Shown here: positions 10,004 to 18,066 of the stretch, piece by piece | How the letters are laid out: every line of letters begins with the position of its first letter | Numbering within the stretch: the stretch's first letter is position 1 | Source: Aliivibrio sifiae | Lineage (GTDB): Bacteria > Pseudomonadota > Gammaproteobacteria > Enterobacterales > Vibrionaceae | Reading direction: 5' to 3' | DNA: 64,000 bases | Assembly: GCF_002954715.1 (NCBI RefSeq) | Contig: NZ_MSCP01000001.1 | Location: 773,148 to 837,147 of the forward strand | Translations under genes and position numbers: made by a program | Notes under the pieces: generated by a model | Seen by the model: the letters and a program-made list of their open reading frames with translations, nothing else | What the model was told of the DNA's origin: nothing | Databases searched by the model: none

Positions 10004-10591
10004 TTATAATTGTTTTCTTAATTCACTACGTGTTTCTGCAGATACAACAGACCAATGTGTTCCTTTGATTGCTCCTTCAAGCGACCAAAGCAATTCATCA
10101 CTTACACTACTTGAGTGCGTTTGTTGAATCGCTTTATAAGCATTGACTGCACCAGTGGTTCGCAACTCTTCAACAGTATTGATGCCTGCTTTTTTAAGCA
10201 TTCTTTCCGTTGCTAATCTTAGATTTGGTAAATCTTTGATACGAGAAGGTCCCGCTGTTTGTTGTTTCTTTTTATCTTTTTTAGCGACATCCAAAGCAAT
10301 AACGGCTTGAATTAAGATTGAGTCAGGCTCTTCCCAACATTCAGCTGAAATTGCAAAGTATTTAGTTACAACAGGAAAACCTCGTTTTTTATAAACGTAA
10401 GGTTCAAACCCTTGCTCTTTAAATAAATTGATAGTCTCATCACTAGCTCTCAAATGAAGTTTATCTTGAACAACAAGAGCGAACATAGTGCTATCAATAA
10501 AAATGCCAAAACCACCAAACATTGAACGTGAAGTGATCTTACCTAAAGATGAAAGTAAACGAAGTGATTCTTTTAGTACTGGTTTATCCAT
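10004..10591 (-). CDS. tfoY: TfoX-family regulator TfoY
   Basis: 195-residue TfoX-family protein with an N-terminal TfoX_N domain (about residues 8-95, including [13 protein letters not shown]) and a C-terminal TfoX_C helical domain (about 110-190, [18 protein letters not shown]). In V. cholerae TfoY promotes type VI secretion and motility and is controlled by c-di-GMP, while its paralogue TfoX drives chitin-induced competence. I assign TfoY rather than TfoX because a c-di-GMP-I riboswitch aptamer lies in its leader, as in V. cholerae. Start ATG 10591 follows GAGAA. Confidence 0.88.
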   Translation of the reverse strand: MDKPVLKESLRLLSSLGKITSRSMFGGFGIFIDSTMFALVVQDKLHLRASDETINLFKEQGFEPYVYKKRGFPVVTKYFAISAECWEEPDSILIQAVIALDVAKKDKKKQQTAGPSRIKDLPNLRLATERMLKKAGINTVEELRTTGAVNAYKAIQQTHSSSVSDELLWSLEGAIKGTHWSVVSAETRSELRKQL

Positions 10592-10667
10592 TGCAATAAT
10601 TCTCGGTTAGTAAGTCTATGTCACTAAACAACTGAGCCCGAGGAAATGGTAGCAAGTTCAAAGTAAG

Positions 10668-10700
10668 GTATTGTTATTTTAAAGTAAAAATTAACAATAC
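10668..10700 (-). promoter_or_regulatory. Candidate expression-platform hairpin of the tfoY riboswitch
   Basis: 9-bp inverted repeat GTATTGTTA / TAACAATAC with a 15-nt loop, about 18 nt downstream of the aptamer in the tfoY leader. No T-run follows, so simple transcription termination is not evident. Confidence 0.4.
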
Positions 10701-10718
10701 TGTGAGAGAATACTTACT

Positions 10719-10803
10719 GTCGGCAACCCCGCTACCTTATATAAATACGTAGGCCGGAAGCTTTGCGTCCTGCACTTTCGTACAGTTTGCCCTGTTCGTG
10801 ACC
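10719..10803 (-). ncRNA. Cyclic di-GMP-I (GEMM) riboswitch aptamer in the tfoY leader
   Basis: Read on the minus strand, the segment contains GTCACGAACAGGGCAAAC, a small GAAA-capped hairpin, GGACGCAAAGC, TTCCGGCCTA, then GGTAGCGGGGTTGCCGA. These are the conserved blocks of the Vc2-type GEMM-I aptamer, including the AGGGCAAA and GACGCAAAGC joints and the final G-rich P3 region. It lies about 127 nt upstream of the tfoY start in the same orientation. By analogy with V. cholerae it couples c-di-GMP level to tfoY expression. Confidence 0.93.
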
Positions 10804-10954
10804 TTGCTGATGATATAGCAATCAATAGCAAGAGTTGTTGCACAATTGATCATAGTGTGATGTTGCTTCAAAAAATGATCATTTATTTTTGTTAAGTTGG
10901 TTCAAGTTTTACATGTAAATTGAACCAACTCGTATTTTAATTAGTGAATAAAGG

Positions 10955-11962
10955 CTATTTGGCTCTATTTGATACGCTGCTGCGCGAAACAACTTCAGGC
11001 TGCATTTCAAAAATACGGCGTTCATGGTGTTTATCTTTAATTCGCTCTAATAAAATTTCTACCGCTGTTTTACCAACACGTCGTTTAGGTTGGTGAATCG
11101 TTGTCAGCGGTGGAGAGAAATACGCAGACAATTCAATATTGTCGTAGCCTATTACTGAGATATCTTCAGGTACTTTTAAGCCAGCTTGTTGAATTTTACT
11201 TATTGCTGCCAATGCCATGATATCGTTAAAACAAAATAGCGCTGTTGGGCGTTCTTTCATCGCTAACACTTTATCTACGGCTTTTGATGCTGAAGCACAC
11301 TCGAAGTCACCTTCTAAAATCCATTCAGGTTTAGATGTTAAGTTTGATTCAGCTAAAGCACGCTCAAATCCACGAACACGTTCTTTACAAGTTAATTTAT
11401 CTAATTGACCTGTAATGCAAGCAATTTTGTCATGGCCATTTTCAATTAAGTGTTTTGTTGCGAGGTAACCGCCTTTTTCTGAGTTATCAATGATTTTATC
11501 TGTTCGCGGGCTATCTGGGCCCCAGTCCATAATAACCATCGGTAACTCTGTATTTTTTTCAAGCAATGCTAATAATTGTTCATTAAGGTCTGAACACATC
11601 ACTAATAGGCCATCAACACGCTTTTCTGAAAGCATACGAAGATAATGTTTTTGCTTATCTAGATCACCTTCAGTATTACACATAAATAAAGTGTAACCTT
11701 GCTTGTAACAATAGTTTTCAACACCATGCATAACCTCTGCAAAAAATGGGTTGAAAGATTGTGTTACTAACATGCCAATCGTGCGTGTTGTATTACATTT
11801 TAAACTACGAGCAACGGCACTAGGTGCATAGTTCAGCTCCTCAACAGCTTCCCATACACGTTTTTGGGTTGCTTCTGCAACAAAACGAGTTTTATTAATT
11901 ACATGAGAAACGGTGGTGGTAGAAACAGCAGCAAGTTTTGCAACGTCTTTAATAGTAGCCAT
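10955..11962 (-). CDS. purR: LacI-family purine repressor
   Basis: 335-residue LacI-type repressor. The N-terminal helix-turn-helix ([20 protein letters not shown]) and hinge helix (SAVARSLK) are nearly identical to E. coli PurR, and the effector domain shares [23 protein letters not shown] and TIHQPK segments. PurR with hypoxanthine or guanine as co-repressor represses purine synthesis genes in E. coli. AAGG lies upstream of ATG 11962. The promoter must lie between the torD terminator and the start. I found no convincing PUR box in that interval. Confidence 0.92.
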   Translation of the reverse strand: MATIKDVAKLAAVSTTTVSHVINKTRFVAEATQKRVWEAVEELNYAPSAVARSLKCNTTRTIGMLVTQSFNPFFAEVMHGVENYCYKQGYTLFMCNTEGDLDKQKHYLRMLSEKRVDGLLVMCSDLNEQLLALLEKNTELPMVIMDWGPDSPRTDKIIDNSEKGGYLATKHLIENGHDKIACITGQLDKLTCKERVRGFERALAESNLTSKPEWILEGDFECASASKAVDKVLAMKERPTALFCFNDIMALAAISKIQQAGLKVPEDISVIGYDNIELSAYFSPPLTTIHQPKRRVGKTAVEILLERIKDKHHERRIFEMQPEVVSRSSVSNRAK

Positions 11963-12063
11963 ATAAGAGCCTTAATAGGTAAATAAGGGGCTATTTATGT
12001 TCCAACAAAATTGAGTGTTACATTATGTGAGTATGATGGAAGATAAATAGGCCCTGGTTATAA

Positions 12064-12096
12064 ATGAAAAAAACCGCCAAAAATGCGGTTTTCATT
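12064..12096 (-). terminator. Intrinsic terminator downstream of torD
   Basis: Hairpin AAAACCGC / GCGGTTTT with a 7-nt loop, followed on the minus strand by seven T. It isolates torD from purR. Confidence 0.75.
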
Positions 12097-12237
12097 TAAT
12101 GATCAAATTTTATCGTTTGCGTTCACATTTTATAGGTAAAGCATAGTGCAAACAATTAGTGATTTAATTAATTTTGTTAACGGTTTGATTTATATCACAC
12201 GCCTGTAAGAATATTGTACCAATATATAAATGATAGA

Positions 12238-12885
12238 TTACTCGCCTGTAAGGAAAGTAACGTCAAGTTGTAAAAAGGTTACAAGAAAAGCGGTTACAGC
12301 CGCATAGAAACCAAATTCATCTCTTTCTTTACAAATATGGCTGAATTTTGGAGTCCAAGATAATAACTGTGTATTAATAAAAGAAAGTTGGGCGCTCATA
12401 TAAGCTTCAAAATCTTCTTCAGAAGTTTGCTGATTTGTCATTAGAATTAAATTACCAAGAAAATCTAATTCAATAGCAATATGATCAGCAGGTTCATTGA
12501 ATTCAGATTTTTGAGCAATCTTGTACTTTTCTAGTAATTCACGCATATCTTGAGCTGGTTTTGCATTAAGAAGGCCTGATTTATCTAAATAGATTGATGC
12601 ATACGGTAGAGCACTGTTTTTATCTGAACCTAAAAATGCCTGACAAAAATCGGCAGATAACTCAAGTTGAGCATCATCACGAGCTTGAAGTTGATTTAAC
12701 TTTTCAATCAATTCATTTATCGATGTCGTTAACTCAGGTGTTTTTCCTAAATCAGATAAGAAAGTACGAACTTCAAAGCTATTATATTGCTCTAGCTGTT
12801 CTGTTGTTAATTCATTGGCTAATAAACTTGACAACCACCAGTAAATTTCAGCGCGTTGTTCGTTAAATGCAGTTAATTCGTTCAT
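12238..12885 (-). CDS. torD: TorD-family molybdoenzyme maturation chaperone
   Basis: Cytosolic chaperone that binds TMAO reductase TorA before cofactor insertion and Tat export. 215 helical residues with the family hallmarks: an early [13 protein letters not shown] segment, [31 protein letters not shown] and [18 protein letters not shown], all as in E. coli TorD. I start at ATG 12885, preceded by GGAG at suitable spacing. An upstream in-frame TTG at 12900 overlaps that Shine-Dalgarno and is unlikely to be used. The gene is divergent from torR, and no torCA operon is in this window, so the client gene lies elsewhere. Confidence 0.9.
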   Translation of the reverse strand: MNELTAFNEQRAEIYWWLSSLLANELTTEQLEQYNSFEVRTFLSDLGKTPELTTSINELIEKLNQLQARDDAQLELSADFCQAFLGSDKNSALPYASIYLDKSGLLNAKPAQDMRELLEKYKIAQKSEFNEPADHIAIELDFLGNLILMTNQQTSEEDFEAYMSAQLSFINTQLLSWTPKFSHICKERDEFGFYAAVTAFLVTFLQLDVTFLTGE

Positions 12886-12929
12886 GTATCTTTGCTCCAA
12901 GAAATTTATTTAAGAATTGTACTGGATAA

Positions 12930-13077
12930 GTATGAAAAGGAATAGCACCTATCATTAACAGGGTGTATAAAGATATGTGTAAAGATTAAATCTCAATTTT
13001 TATTAATAATTGTTTTGAATCAATTAAAATACAGAAATATCAATTGAGAATTGGCATTATTACAGAATATGAATAGA
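12930..13077. promoter_or_regulatory. torD-torR intergenic region with Tor-box-like decamers
   Basis: ATATGAATAG at 13068-13077 matches the inverse of the TorR decamer CTGTTCATAT at 9 of 10 positions, 43 nt before torR. GTATGAAAAG at 12930-12939 matches at 8 of 10. TorR autoregulation is known in E. coli, so these are reasonable but unproven sites. Confidence 0.35.
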
Positions 13078-13119
13078 ATAAGATAAGAACTATCCAAATA
13101 ACCATTAAAAGAGAATATT

Positions 13120-13818
13120 ATGAGCTATCACATTTTAGTTGTTGAAGACGAAGTGGTAACTCGCTCTAAACTTGTAGGCTACTTTGAAGCCGAGGGATAT
13201 CAAGTGAGCGAGGCTGAAACAGGGGCAGAAATGCGAACTATTTTGGCTGAACAAAAAGTTGATTTAATTATGCTTGATATAAACCTACCAGGAGAGGATG
13301 GTTTATTGTTGGCTCGCGAACTGCGCAGTCAATCTAACATTGGTATTATTCTCGTTACAGGACGAACAGATAGTATTGACCGCATTGTTGGTTTAGAAAT
13401 GGGTGCAGATGATTATGTCACTAAACCTGTAGAATTACGTGAATTATTGGTTCGAGTTAAGAACTTGTTTTGGCGTATGTCTTTAGTTAATGAACCCATT
13501 GAATTGGATGAATCAAATGTGGTTCGCTTTGGTGAATGGACATTTGATATCCAGCGCCGTGCATTATCAAATAATGGCGAGCCAGTTAAATTAACTAAAG
13601 CTGAATATGAATTATTAGTGGCGTTATCTTCATACCCGAATACGGTTTTATCACGTGAGCGTATTTTGAATATGATCAGCCATCGTGTAGATGCACCTAA
13701 TGATAGAACGATTGATGTCTTGATTAGAAGAATGCGTGCGAAGATGGAAATGGACCCTAAAAACCCACAAATCTTTGTTACAGTGCATGGTGAAGGCTAT
13801 ATGTTTGCTGGTGATTGA
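13120..13818 (+). CDS. torR: OmpR/PhoB-family response regulator TorR
   Basis: 232-residue two-component regulator that activates TMAO respiration genes when phosphorylated by TorS. Receiver domain 1-120: acidic pocket Glu9/Asp10, phospho-acceptor Asp53 (LIMLDINLPGEDG), Thr80 and Lys102 (DYVTKP). C-terminal winged-helix DNA-binding domain about 130-230 (TVDVLIRR-like recognition helix RTIDVLIRRMR). LVTGRTDSIDRIVGLEMGADDYVTKP is nearly the E. coli TorR sequence. No sensor gene (torS/torT) is adjacent. Confidence 0.93.
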   Translation: MSYHILVVEDEVVTRSKLVGYFEAEGYQVSEAETGAEMRTILAEQKVDLIMLDINLPGEDGLLLARELRSQSNIGIILVTGRTDSIDRIVGLEMGADDYVTKPVELRELLVRVKNLFWRMSLVNEPIELDESNVVRFGEWTFDIQRRALSNNGEPVKLTKAEYELLVALSSYPNTVLSRERILNMISHRVDAPNDRTIDVLIRRMRAKMEMDPKNPQIFVTVHGEGYMFAGD

Positions 13819-13850
13819 TAGTCATTGATTATCGTCAAAAAATCTAAATT

Positions 13851-13880
13851 GAACCACTCATTATTGAGTGGTTTTTTTGT
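13851..13880 (+). terminator. Intrinsic terminator after torR
   Basis: Stem ACCACTCA / TGAGTGGT with a 4-nt loop, then seven T. Confidence 0.9.
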
Positions 13881-14009
13881 TTCTATAGTTGTCAATTTAA
13901 ATGGTGACTCATTAATAAGAAATTGTGCTTTTAATTGTTTTTTATAATAAAATATAACGTAGGAGTGCTTTGCACTTGTCTATTCAAATAAAATTATTAT
14001 AGGTTAGAA

Positions 14010-15434
14010 ATGAAACAATTTTTTAAAATGGCAGTGGTTGCCTCTGCGTTAGTTGGTATCGCCGGTTGTCAAAGTACAGATAATGCTTCTGTAACTACGG
14101 CGGCAGAAACAAACTCTACAGCGCCTTCAGTATCAACTTTTGATGCACTTCAGAAGCAGTATTTACTAGATAAGATGACTTTTGATTCGGTAGAAAATTT
14201 CAACATTTATTCTGAAACGACCTATACTGCAATGATGGAAGATTGGGTTGAAGCAAAAGAGATCTTTGCTGAAATAGAAAAAGAACCCGGTTTAATTAAT
14301 GAAGAATATTCAATGTTTTCGTCTGGAACGTATTCTGCTAAATACACGGAGTTAGTTTCTGCCGCCGATAATGAGTTAAATAAACTTAAGAATTATAAAG
14401 AAACAGCAGATGTTGTGTTATCTAACGCTATTGCACAAATGGCATACATGACTTCAATTGACGTTAATGTGTATTATCCACAAGAATTTTCAAGTTTACA
14501 TTCACAATACAAAGCATTGTTTGTATCTGTCATTGAGGATGGTATTGCAGAAGCGCAAACTAATCAGGCTTCTTTCTTAACTAAAGCTAAAGTAACCGAA
14601 ATTAAAGCCACACTAAAAATATACGTGACTCCATTAGAGAAGGAATTCTCAGGATTAACGAATAAAGGTTTTAAAGCGATCGCGCCAATTAGTTATGGTC
14701 AAACGAAAGCAGAATTAGATAAAACGAAAAAAGCGGTTCAAGCAAATAATCGCGATCAAGCATTAATTGTTGATGCTGTAGCTAAAACTCGATTCCAACT
14801 TGATCATCTTAAAAATATGGCTGCGGAAGTTAAATTATTGAAAGCTGTTAAAAATGGTCAATTTGAGCAATCTGTTTTAGAAGTAGAAAATAAATTATTA
14901 TCTATTTCACAAGCGATTAATGGTGATGATTACCGTGACCAACCATTAAGATCACAAACATCTTCGATTTTAGATGCCGTTCAGCAAATGCATGACGTTA
15001 ATAATACTGCTGATTTAGAAGCTAAGATTAAAGATTTGAACGTTCAAATTAAAACTTTAGAAGTGACAGTTGAAAATCAAACAGAAAATCATGCTGATGT
15101 TCAAAAGCAAGTGTTAGTGCTAACCCAACAGCTTGAAAGAAATGACAATTTGATTAATAACTTAAATGCAGTTATTGCGTCTTATAAAGAAAAAGAAGAG
15201 CTTGCGAAAACAGATACTTTAGCGGTAAAAGAAGCTCTAGTATTGAACAATTCTGTAGAAAAAGAAGAAACTGCAGCGATAGTTGAATCTTCAGAAGCGA
15301 CTCAAGAAACGCCGGTTGTTGAGTCTGAACCTACTAATGTTGAAGTTGTGAAGACAGAAAATGTCGATATTTCAGCAAAAACAAATGCAGCAACATCGCC
15401 AACGGAAGTTAATGTAACAACAGACGTCAAATAG
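14010..15434 (+). CDS. Coiled-coil lipoprotein, unknown function
   Basis: I do not recognise a named family. The 474-residue protein has a lipoprotein signal with lipobox IAGC (Cys20), followed by Gln-Ser, so outer-membrane retention is expected. The body is strongly helical and charged. About residues 325-400 form a probable coiled coil (repeating IKDLNVQIKTLEVTVENQTE, then VLVLTQQLERNDNLINNLN). The last 70 residues are low-complexity Glu/Val/Thr-rich. Conceivably an envelope-spanning or peptidoglycan-associated lipoprotein. It has its own promoter region and terminator, with torR and rluF as unrelated flanks. Confidence 0.75.
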   Translation: MKQFFKMAVVASALVGIAGCQSTDNASVTTAAETNSTAPSVSTFDALQKQYLLDKMTFDSVENFNIYSETTYTAMMEDWVEAKEIFAEIEKEPGLINEEYSMFSSGTYSAKYTELVSAADNELNKLKNYKETADVVLSNAIAQMAYMTSIDVNVYYPQEFSSLHSQYKALFVSVIEDGIAEAQTNQASFLTKAKVTEIKATLKIYVTPLEKEFSGLTNKGFKAIAPISYGQTKAELDKTKKAVQANNRDQALIVDAVAKTRFQLDHLKNMAAEVKLLKAVKNGQFEQSVLEVENKLLSISQAINGDDYRDQPLRSQTSSILDAVQQMHDVNNTADLEAKIKDLNVQIKTLEVTVENQTENHADVQKQVLVLTQQLERNDNLINNLNAVIASYKEKEELAKTDTLAVKEALVLNNSVEKEETAAIVESSEATQETPVVESEPTNVEVVKTENVDISAKTNAATSPTEVNVTTDVK

Positions 15435-15458
15435 GCACGGTTAAATACCAGTAAGTAT

Positions 15459-15495
15459 GAAGCACCTTAGACGTTGGTTTAAGGTGCTTTTTTAT
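15459..15495 (+). terminator. Intrinsic terminator after the coiled-coil lipoprotein gene
   Basis: Stem AAGCACCTTA / TAAGGTGCTT with a 10-nt loop, then a T-run. Confidence 0.85.
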
Positions 15496-15550
15496 TGGAT
15501 ATTTATCCGTTTCTGATACACTGCGGCTGTTCACTTTTTAGAGGTACATC

Positions 15551-16495
15551 ATGACATCACCAGAACCTAAATTAACTCGTTTAAATAAATTCATCAGTGA
15601 TACGGGTTATTGCTCACGTAGAGAAGCAGACAAGCTTATTGATCAACAACGTATTACCATTAATGGCAAGGTTCCAGAGATGGGAACTAAAGTTGCAGAA
15701 GGTGATGAAGTTCTGGTTGATGGAAAACCATTAAAAGAGAAGCAAGAGCGCATTTATATTGCATTCAATAAGCCAGTAGGTATTACATGTACGACTGAGC
15801 GTCATGTTGAAGGTAATATCGTTGACTATATTAATCATAAGCAACGTATTTTTCCTATTGGACGATTAGATAAACCTTCTGATGGTTTAATCTTTTTGAC
15901 CAGTGATGGTGATATTGTTAATAAAATCTTGCGCGCTGGTAATGCTCATGAAAAAGAATATGTAGTTCGAGTTGATAAACCAATTACGGATGATTTTTTA
16001 ACAAAAATGGCTGCGGGTGTACCGATTTTAGATACCGTAACGCTGCCTTGTAAGATAGAGCAAGAATCTCGCTTTGTATTTAGAATTACGTTAACTCAAG
16101 GATTAAATCGCCAAATTCGTCGTATGTGTGAATATTTAGATTATGAAGTATTTAAATTAAAGCGCGTTCGAATTATGAATATTGATTTAGGTGAGTTGCA
16201 ATCTGGAGAGTGGCGTTATTTAACTGATTCAGAAATGGATCAAATTAATAATATGATTGGTACATCGAGTAAAACAGAAGAAGCATCACGTAAAGTTCAA
16301 GAAATTGATGGAAAAGTAAGAGTGATTAAAAAAGCGAGCTCAGGCCGTAATCATCATTCAAATAATAGCTTTAATGAAAAACGCAGAGAAAAAGCAAAAG
16401 AAGAGCGTTTCGGTAAATCGACACCTAAGCGACGAAATGATCGTAAAGAGCAAGGCAAACCGCAATCAGAAATTAAAGTTTGGCGTCCTAAATAG
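15551..16495 (+). CDS. rluF: 23S rRNA pseudouridine(2604) synthase
   Basis: Isomerises U2604 (and in E. coli also tRNA-Tyr U35) to pseudouridine. 314 residues: S4 RNA-binding domain about 8-65 ([22 protein letters not shown]), then the RsuA-type catalytic domain about 67-240, with catalytic Asp107 in [11 protein letters not shown] and motif [27 protein letters not shown] and GVPILDTVT match E. coli RluF rather than RluB/RluE. The 70-residue basic tail (KKASSGRN ... [11 protein letters not shown]) is a common rRNA-binding extension. No hairpin terminator before the tRNA genes. Confidence 0.93.
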   Translation: MTSPEPKLTRLNKFISDTGYCSRREADKLIDQQRITINGKVPEMGTKVAEGDEVLVDGKPLKEKQERIYIAFNKPVGITCTTERHVEGNIVDYINHKQRIFPIGRLDKPSDGLIFLTSDGDIVNKILRAGNAHEKEYVVRVDKPITDDFLTKMAAGVPILDTVTLPCKIEQESRFVFRITLTQGLNRQIRRMCEYLDYEVFKLKRVRIMNIDLGELQSGEWRYLTDSEMDQINNMIGTSSKTEEASRKVQEIDGKVRVIKKASSGRNHHSNNSFNEKRREKAKEERFGKSTPKRRNDRKEQGKPQSEIKVWRPK

Positions 16496-16577
16496 ATCGT
16501 TTTTTCAACATCTTAACTGATTTTTCTATCTATTGGTGATAAAGTCTACAAACGAAGTGTTAAATACAATTTTTTAT

Positions 16578-16605
16578 TTGACACTTTTTTTAAATCAGTT
16601 ACATT
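16578..16605 (+). promoter_or_regulatory. Promoter of the tRNA-Cys/Leu operon
   Basis: -35 TTGACA (16578-16583), 16-bp spacer, -10 TACATT (16600-16605), followed by a GC-rich discriminator (GCCCCG) typical of stringently controlled stable-RNA promoters. The first tRNA starts about 10 nt beyond the expected start site. Confidence 0.75.
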
Positions 16606-16623
16606 AAGCCCCGTAAGAGAGAT

Positions 16624-16697
16624 GGCGCCTTGGCAGAGTGGCTATGCAGCGGATTGCAAATCCGTGAACCTCGGTTCGATTCCGGGAGGCGCCTCCA
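16624..16697 (+). tRNA. tRNA-Cys (GCA), copy 1
   Basis: 74 nt with encoded CCA. Acceptor GGCGCCT/AGGCGCC, anticodon loop TTGCAAA (GCA), T arm GGTTCGATTCC. Confidence 0.97.
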
Positions 16698-16721
16698 TTT
16701 CCTTATTATAAATAGAATTAA

Positions 16722-16807
16722 AAATTACGGCCTAGGCGGTAATTACAGATGGTGTCAGCCTCTCTTTTAATAGAGAACATGGTTAGAAGCATCGCATTAA
16801 ATTGCGT
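16722..16807 (+). repeat. Conserved tRNA spacer, copy 1
   Basis: About 86 nt between tRNA-Cys and tRNA-Leu (from TTACGGC to ...AAATTGCGT), repeated almost exactly at 17048-17133. It contains a short hairpin (TCTCT ... AGAGA) and is presumably removed by tRNA processing. Confidence 0.85.
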
Positions 16808-16894
16808 GCCCTGGTGGTGGAATTGGTAGACACAAGGGATTTAAAATCCCTCGGCGTTCGCGCTGTGCCGGTTCAAGTCCGGCCCGGGGCACCA
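16808..16894 (+). tRNA. tRNA-Leu (TAA), copy 1
   Basis: 87 nt class II tRNA with a long variable arm (CGGCGTTCGCGCTG), anticodon TAA in loop TTTAAAA, acceptor GCCCTGG/CCGGGGC, encoded CCA. Confidence 0.97.
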
Positions 16895-16942
16895 TCTATT
16901 TATTCAACGATTAACGTTGAATTGATAAAGGTAAATAAAATT

Positions 16943-17016
16943 GGCGCCTTGGCAGAGTGGCTATGCAGCGGATTGCAAATCCGTGAACCTCGGTTCGATT
17001 CCGGGAGGCGCCTCCA
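16943..17016 (+). tRNA. tRNA-Cys (GCA), copy 2
   Basis: Identical to the copy at 16624-16697. Confidence 0.97.
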
Positions 17017-17047
17017 TTTACATTTTAGTAAATGTATAAAGAATTAA

Positions 17048-17133
17048 AAGTTACGGCTTAGGCGGTAATTACAGATGGTGTCAGCCTCTCTTTCAATAGA
17101 GAACATGGTTAGAAGCATCGCATTAAATTGCGT
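17048..17133 (+). repeat. Conserved tRNA spacer, copy 2
   Basis: Second copy of the 16722-16807 spacer with only a few substitutions, evidence of a tandem duplication of the whole Cys-spacer-Leu unit. Confidence 0.85.
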
Positions 17134-17220
17134 GCCCTGGTGGTGGAATTGGTAGACACAAGGGATTTAAAATCCCTCGGCGTTCGCGCTGTGCCGGTTC
17201 AAGTCCGGCCCGGGGCACCA
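17134..17220 (+). tRNA. tRNA-Leu (TAA), copy 2
   Basis: Identical to the copy at 16808-16894. Confidence 0.97.
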
Positions 17221-17227
17221 TCTTTTA

Positions 17228-17262
17228 AGAAGGCTCATCAGAAATGATGAGCCTTTTTTTTA
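17228..17262 (+). terminator. Intrinsic terminator of the tRNA operon
   Basis: Stem AAGGCTCATCA / TGATGAGCCTT with a 4-nt loop, then eight T. Confidence 0.93.
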
Positions 17263-17417
17263 TAAAAAATATTAATAGGTATTTGTTTAGATAGCATACA
17301 GCTTAGTTGCGTTGTTAAATTGACATAAATAGACTTATTTTTGACTCAATTTATGCTTTATTTTAATCAATGTTCTTAAAGTAATTATTTGAGCAACTAC
17401 TTGATCAGATTAGAATT

Positions 17418-17433
17418 AGACGTCTAGATGTAA
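17418..17433 (+). promoter_or_regulatory. MetJ operator candidate upstream of the ECF transporter
   Basis: A perfect met box AGACGTCT (17418-17425) directly abuts a second, weaker one, AGATGTAA (17426-17433, 5 of 8). MetJ binds tandem 8-mers of this kind. The site lies just upstream of the probable -35 region of the promoter whose -10 is TATAAT (17460-17465). Confidence 0.65.
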
Positions 17434-17459
17434 ACATTTCCAAACCAACTAAGTTACTG

Positions 17460-17465
17460 TATAAT
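17460..17465 (+). promoter_or_regulatory. -10 element (TATAAT) of the ECF transporter operon
   Basis: Perfect TATAAT, 46 nt before the start codon. The -35 is weak (TTTCCA region), as expected of a regulated promoter. Confidence 0.6.
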
Positions 17466-17511
17466 GCGCGCCTTTCTTCTTATATATCATTTTTGCTTCA
17501 AGGCGAACATT

Positions 17512-18063
17512 ATGAACCTTTCTGCTAAAACTGTTGTTGTTATTGCTATTGGTGCGGCTCTGTATGGCATCGGTGGCTTACCTATGTTTGGTATTCCTGT
17601 TTTTGCGAATACAACATTAAAACCAGCGATGGCTGTACTTGCGCTATTCTCTGTACTATACGGGCCAATTGTTGGATTCTTAGTTGGTTTTATTGGCCAT
17701 TGGGTAACAGATTTATTTGCAGGATGGGGGGTTTGGTTAACGTGGGTTTTAGGCTCAGGTATTGTAGGTATGATCATCGGTTTATTCCCTATTATTACTA
17801 AAAACCGCATTGAAGCTGGATTTTTTGATAAGAAAGATTTCATTATATTTGTCGCATTAGCATTTGCTGGTAATGTTATTGGCTATGGTACTTCCGCTTT
17901 TTTAGATACCATTTTATACGCCGAACCTTTTAGTAAAGTATTCATGCAACTTTGTATTATTGCCGCTGGTAACACAGTGTTAATTGCTATTGTGGGTTAC
18001 TTAATTCTGACCAATTTAGCAAAACGTAAGAAACAAAGTACCAACCTAACAGAGGCGCCATAA
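17512..18063 (+). CDS. ECF transporter substrate-binding (S) component, UPF0397/MtsT-like
   Basis: Integral-membrane substrate-capture subunit of an energy-coupling-factor importer. 183 residues with five or six membrane helices; the segments [50 protein letters not shown] and [15 protein letters not shown] are characteristic of the UPF0397 S-component family. I start at ATG 17512 rather than an in-frame ATG at 17464, which lies within the -10 element. The gene is 3 nt upstream of the ATPase gene and followed by the T component: a complete ECF module. The MetJ-like operator suggests methionine or a related sulfur compound as substrate. Confidence 0.85.
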   Translation: MNLSAKTVVVIAIGAALYGIGGLPMFGIPVFANTTLKPAMAVLALFSVLYGPIVGFLVGFIGHWVTDLFAGWGVWLTWVLGSGIVGMIIGLFPIITKNRIEAGFFDKKDFIIFVALAFAGNVIGYGTSAFLDTILYAEPFSKVFMQLCIIAAGNTVLIAIVGYLILTNLAKRKKQSTNLTEAP

Positions 18064-18066
18064 TTA

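Noticed and set aside
12111-12126. PUR-box-like half site (ACGCAAACG on the minus strand)
   Set aside because: Only one half matches, and it lies on the torD side of the torD terminator, upstream of where the purR promoter should be.
12185-12198. FNR-like palindrome TTGATttatATCAC
   Set aside because: It lies downstream of torD and before its terminator, with no promoter-gene relationship that would make sense.
16802-17047. 81-codon open frame on the plus strand
   Set aside because: It runs through tRNA-Leu and tRNA-Cys genes and is a by-product of their sequence.
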